Positions 21,196 to 23,430 of a stretch of 23,430 nt of DNA are shown in pieces (position 1 is the stretch's first letter; every line of letters starts with the position of its first letter). The notes under the pieces were generated by a model that was not told the origin of the DNA, made no database searches, and saw only the letters and a list, made by a program, of their open reading frames with translations. Location: positions 1-23,430 of IMG/VR virus record IMGVR_UViG_3300018083_000114. One strand, written 5' to 3'. The DNA comes from a virus. A program made the translations under genes and the position numbers.

Positions 21196-22863
21196 TTACC
21201 AAATATCTACGGTTGCCGGTCCTCCCTCATTTGCAAGTACTGATCGCCATTGACTCCACGCATTCAGACAAGCATAAATTCCTAGTACTTTACCGTTCTT
21301 TTCTATCCTTGTTCCTGATTCCTTACGTACAGCCAGACAGTTAGAGTTATGCATCTTTAGAATCGGATTGTTAAAATGTTCTACTTGTCCAGACCTTAGT
21401 GCTTTCTCCCATTCACCAGTAGCGTCTGCGATGCCAGCCATCCCCTGGCTGATTGGGTTACCCTCATATCCTAGCTTAATTAATCCCTGTACTATGCTGT
21501 TATTCTTTTGGGTGTTTGGGAAACAGAACGAGTGTAAATTATACCTTTGAAACTCTTCTACTATCCACCTAATAGCTACCTCATTTTCAACCTCATTACC
21601 TGGATCCACTTTAATAAATTGTTGGTTATCCCTGTAGAAGTCGTTTAGTTTTAGAGCCTCGCCAGCGATCCAAAAGGTCATTTTAATTGATGTGGTTTCA
21701 CGTGGAAACAGCAAAGCTAGTGCGCTGATTTCTCCAGATGGTCCAATCTCTAAACCACCGTAACAAGAGTCGCCATCCTCTACGGTTTCGCCGTGGCTGT
21801 TGGTATCCCAAATCTCCCCGGATATAAAAACCTCAGGAGAGTCTACCCACATATTAAAGTTTAGAGTCTTGACGTCTGTCTCGGTTCTCCCACCGTAGGT
21901 GACGGCGTCTGATACCATGCCCCTGAGGAACTCACGGTTGACGGATACGTCCAGGTTTGGGTTACATTTATGCCAGTTCTTTTCATCTTTCCAGTCATCG
22001 CCTTCGTCCATTTCGTAAATGATCGGTAGGTAATTGTCTTTAATAACTGTCCCTTCCAATACCTGTATCCCCACCTTTCTAAGTTCCTGGAAACATGGCC
22101 CGTCCATATTGAAACCAGCAGTCGTAATGTAGAACATGAGACGCTCTTTACGGGAGGCCATTGAGGTCTTAATAGACTTCGACGCCCCGTGATCCGGCGA
22201 CATTCCAAACTCATCCACGATTCCAAGCGACGCATTAACGCCATGCTTACCGCCTGCCGTCTTGCTCTTTTTGTCAGATGTTTCCTTGGAAAACGCTTTG
22301 ATAAAACCATTTTTGTCGGTGTTTACAATCTCAGTTATGTTATCCTTGTAGTTAAATATTCTTAAACTCCCTTCATCGACTAGTTCTTTAAGATCCGGCG
22401 AAGCCTCGATAATCCGACCCGCCATGTTTACACATATCTTTGCCTGATCCTCGTTATTAGCTGCCGTAAATACTTTAGGTGTGTTTACTTTATCCGCTAT
22501 CAAATGGAAGTCTGACAGCACCGCACACATAGAACTTTTACCGTTCTTCTTTGCCACCTGCACGTAAACCTCGTCAAACCTACGCGTCTTTGAATCAGTC
22601 CGGTACCATCCGAATATTTGCTGAAATATAAACCACTGCCACGGCTGCCACTTAATTAAAATCCCCTGGAAGTCACCCTCCCATTGATAGCAATACCGCT
22701 CCCCAAAGATGGGCATACGCGACCCTTCAACCTCATCGAAGTAAATGTCTTCTCGTTTTAAATCTGATAGGAAACGTTTGGCGGCAAGTTTAACCAGGTT
22801 CCCCGTTAGGTGAATGTTGGAATGGGACAGAACCCAGTTAGCGTATGATTCAGCGGCGCTCAT
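21196..22863 (-). CDS. Terminase large subunit
   Basis: 555 aa. The ATPase part has a Walker A-like 'VAKKNGKSS' (104-111), 'VFTAANNEDQAKICVNMAGR' and a Walker B 'SLGIVDEFG' (212-220), then a coupling 'ITTAG'. The nuclease part starts at 'CYGGLEIGPSGEISALALLF' (368-387) and ends with 'VEHFNNPILKMHNSNCLAV' and 'TRIEKNGKVLGIYACLNAW' (519-536). The protein cuts and translocates the genome into the prohead through the portal. Two positions normally Asp in the HK97/lambda-type nuclease (GLD, RID) appear as Glu372 and Glu521. Its ATG overlaps the preceding small gene as ATGA. Confidence 0.95.
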   Translation of the reverse strand: MSAAESYANWVLSHSNIHLTGNLVKLAAKRFLSDLKREDIYFDEVEGSRMPIFGERYCYQWEGDFQGILIKWQPWQWFIFQQIFGWYRTDSKTRRFDEVYVQVAKKNGKSSMCAVLSDFHLIADKVNTPKVFTAANNEDQAKICVNMAGRIIEASPDLKELVDEGSLRIFNYKDNITEIVNTDKNGFIKAFSKETSDKKSKTAGGKHGVNASLGIVDEFGMSPDHGASKSIKTSMASRKERLMFYITTAGFNMDGPCFQELRKVGIQVLEGTVIKDNYLPIIYEMDEGDDWKDEKNWHKCNPNLDVSVNREFLRGMVSDAVTYGGRTETDVKTLNFNMWVDSPEVFISGEIWDTNSHGETVEDGDSCYGGLEIGPSGEISALALLFPRETTSIKMTFWIAGEALKLNDFYRDNQQFIKVDPGNEVENEVAIRWIVEEFQRYNLHSFCFPNTQKNNSIVQGLIKLGYEGNPISQGMAGIADATGEWEKALRSGQVEHFNNPILKMHNSNCLAVRKESGTRIEKNGKVLGIYACLNAWSQWRSVLANEGGPATVDIW

Positions 22864-23054
22864 TTCTTCTTTAAGTCCTTCAGGAATTTCTTTGCAAAGC
22901 CTATACCTCGGGGAGTTAGGTGAATCTCAGCACCTAAGACAGTACCATCACCCCACCATGTCCATTCATGGCTAATCTCTTCCAATAGTCTAATAAGGGT
23001 TTCTTTGTCCCTGTCTGATAAGTAAACAGTTGTTCCAAATACCTCTGTTTTCAT
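22860..23054 (-). CDS. Small hypothetical protein between terminase subunits (64 aa)
   Basis: MKTEVFGTTVYLSDRDKETL... with a Trp pair (EWTWWGDG) and a C-terminal 'IHLTPRGIGFAKKFLKDLKK' that recalls the last strand-turn-helix of winged-helix proteins. The stop overlaps the large terminase ATG (ATGA), a sign of coupled translation. A role in packaging or DNA binding is possible from place and the weak winged-helix look, but no family is recognised. Confidence 0.6.
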   Translation of the reverse strand: MKTEVFGTTVYLSDRDKETLIRLLEEISHEWTWWGDGTVLGAEIHLTPRGIGFAKKFLKDLKKK

Positions 23055-23119
23055 TTACTTGAGTTAACTTATTTTGTCTTGCGTCGGTAAATTCGAGCCT
23101 TTAAGCGGTTTTTAAAATA

Positions 23120-23183
23120 GTCCGGGCGTTCTAATTAAACTAATGGACTAGCCACGAGGGACTTGAACCCCTATTTCCCGGAC
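23120..23183. repeat. 7-bp inverted repeat flanking a tRNA T-arm-like motif
   Basis: GTCCGGG (23120-23126) and CCCGGAC (23177-23183) are perfect inverted copies 50 bp apart. Between them the minus strand reads GGGGTTCAAGTCCCTC (about 23155-23170), which matches the T-arm consensus GGTTCRANNCC, followed by GTGGCTA. A 7-bp acceptor partner (TAGCCAC) at tRNA distance is missing, so no complete tRNA is called. The whole gap 23055-23193 holds no supported gene. Confidence 0.4.
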
Positions 23184-23193
23184 ATATCTTTAA

Positions 23194-23430
23194 TCATGCC
23201 GCTTTCATATCAGTATTGAACCCCTTCTTTTTATTCTCATCCTTCATCTTCTTGAATATCTTATCCCTATCCCCTGGATTCAATCCAAACTTACCAGCGT
23301 GTTTCAGGATGTTTCCGTACTCGTTCTTCATAACCGTATACTCTGGCCGGATCTGTTCATACTTACCGCCCTTATCATTTATAAGACTCATGCTTATACC
23401 AGACTCATTGCACACTTTAGCGCTCACCGC
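23194..23430 (-). CDS. Terminase small subunit, P27-like (C-terminal part, cut by window edge)
   Basis: The frame is open to the right edge; the GTG at 23427 is not taken as the true start. The visible part has 'GGKYEQIRPEYTVMKNEYGN', then 'HAGKFGLNPGDRDKIFKKMK', the P27-family end pattern ('P....~~....~....fGltP.sR.ki'). The small subunit recognises the packaging site and loads the large subunit. It ends in a Lys-rich tail (KDENKKKGFNTDMKAA). Position ahead of the large terminase supports the call; the N-terminal DNA-binding part is outside the window. Confidence 0.8.
   Translation of the reverse strand, partial: AVSAKVCNESGISMSLINDKGGKYEQIRPEYTVMKNEYGNILKHAGKFGLNPGDRDKIFKKMKDENKKKGFNTDMKAA

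Noticed and set aside
21861-22310. 149-aa minus-strand frame inside the large terminase gene
   Set aside because: It is wholly inside the terminase coding frame, rich in Arg, Ser and Trp in the way of an out-of-frame translation, with no domain pattern.
23100-23193. A complete tRNA gene on either strand
   Set aside because: The T-arm-like motif lacks a matching 5' acceptor strand, D-arm and anticodon arm at the right spacing, and the 7-bp inverted repeat encloses only 64 nt in the wrong order.
1-23430. CRISPR array, insertion sequence, integrase or host flanking genes
   Set aside because: No spaced direct repeats, transposase or recombinase motifs, or housekeeping genes were seen on either strand.

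Overview
The window is one contiguous piece of the late (virion) gene block of a tailed dsDNA phage or prophage. The packaging and head genes are of the HK97 type and the tail looks long and non-contractile (siphovirus-like). A host in the Bacteroidota is suggested by three things: an SprB-like repeat in the tail hub protein, start codons preceded by A-rich leaders instead of Shine-Dalgarno motifs, and a tail hub and fibre architecture that I associate with Bacteroidota phages. No host flank, integrase, repressor, replication or lysis gene is visible, so temperate and lytic lifestyles cannot be told apart.

All genes but one are on the minus strand, so transcription runs from the right end (23430) to the left end (1). 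In that order: small terminase (C-terminal part only), a 64-aa unknown, large terminase, a sugar-modification cassette (GT-A-like glycosyltransferase, an inserted HNH-AP2 endonuclease, GT-B-like glycosyltransferase, PseA/WbpG-like N-acetyl-sugar amidotransferase), a terminator/hairpin region with the only plus-strand gene (58 aa), then portal, prohead protease, major capsid, a 71-aa unknown, head-tail connector, a third glycosyltransferase, head closure, HK97 gp10-like protein, tail completion, a 58-aa unknown, major tail tube protein, tail chaperones G and G-T, tape measure, tail hub, fibre, sialidase-like tail protein, fibre, and the start of another fibre-like gene. Genes are tightly packed with 1-46 nt overlaps. 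The longest gene-free stretches are 17830-17942 and 23055-23193; both are short and carry inverted repeats.

The structural genes form a standard packaging, head, neck and tail assembly line. The unusual layer is carbohydrate chemistry. Three glycosyltransferase-like genes and one amidotransferase sit inside the virion block, and a lectin-plus-sialidase-like tail protein lies downstream. A reasonable but untested idea is that the phage both reads or cleaves a host surface glycan with its tail and rewrites a glycan, on the host surface or on its own virion, with the cassette.

The best-supported non-textbook signals are: a complete -1 programmed frameshift site in the tail chaperone gene (A AAA AAC plus a GC-rich hairpin); the sugar cassette; an HNH-AP2 insertion near the 5' end of a glycosyltransferase gene that may be an intron or homing insertion; an identical 14-bp element just before the major capsid and major tail genes; and Glu in place of the expected Asp at two nuclease positions of the large terminase.
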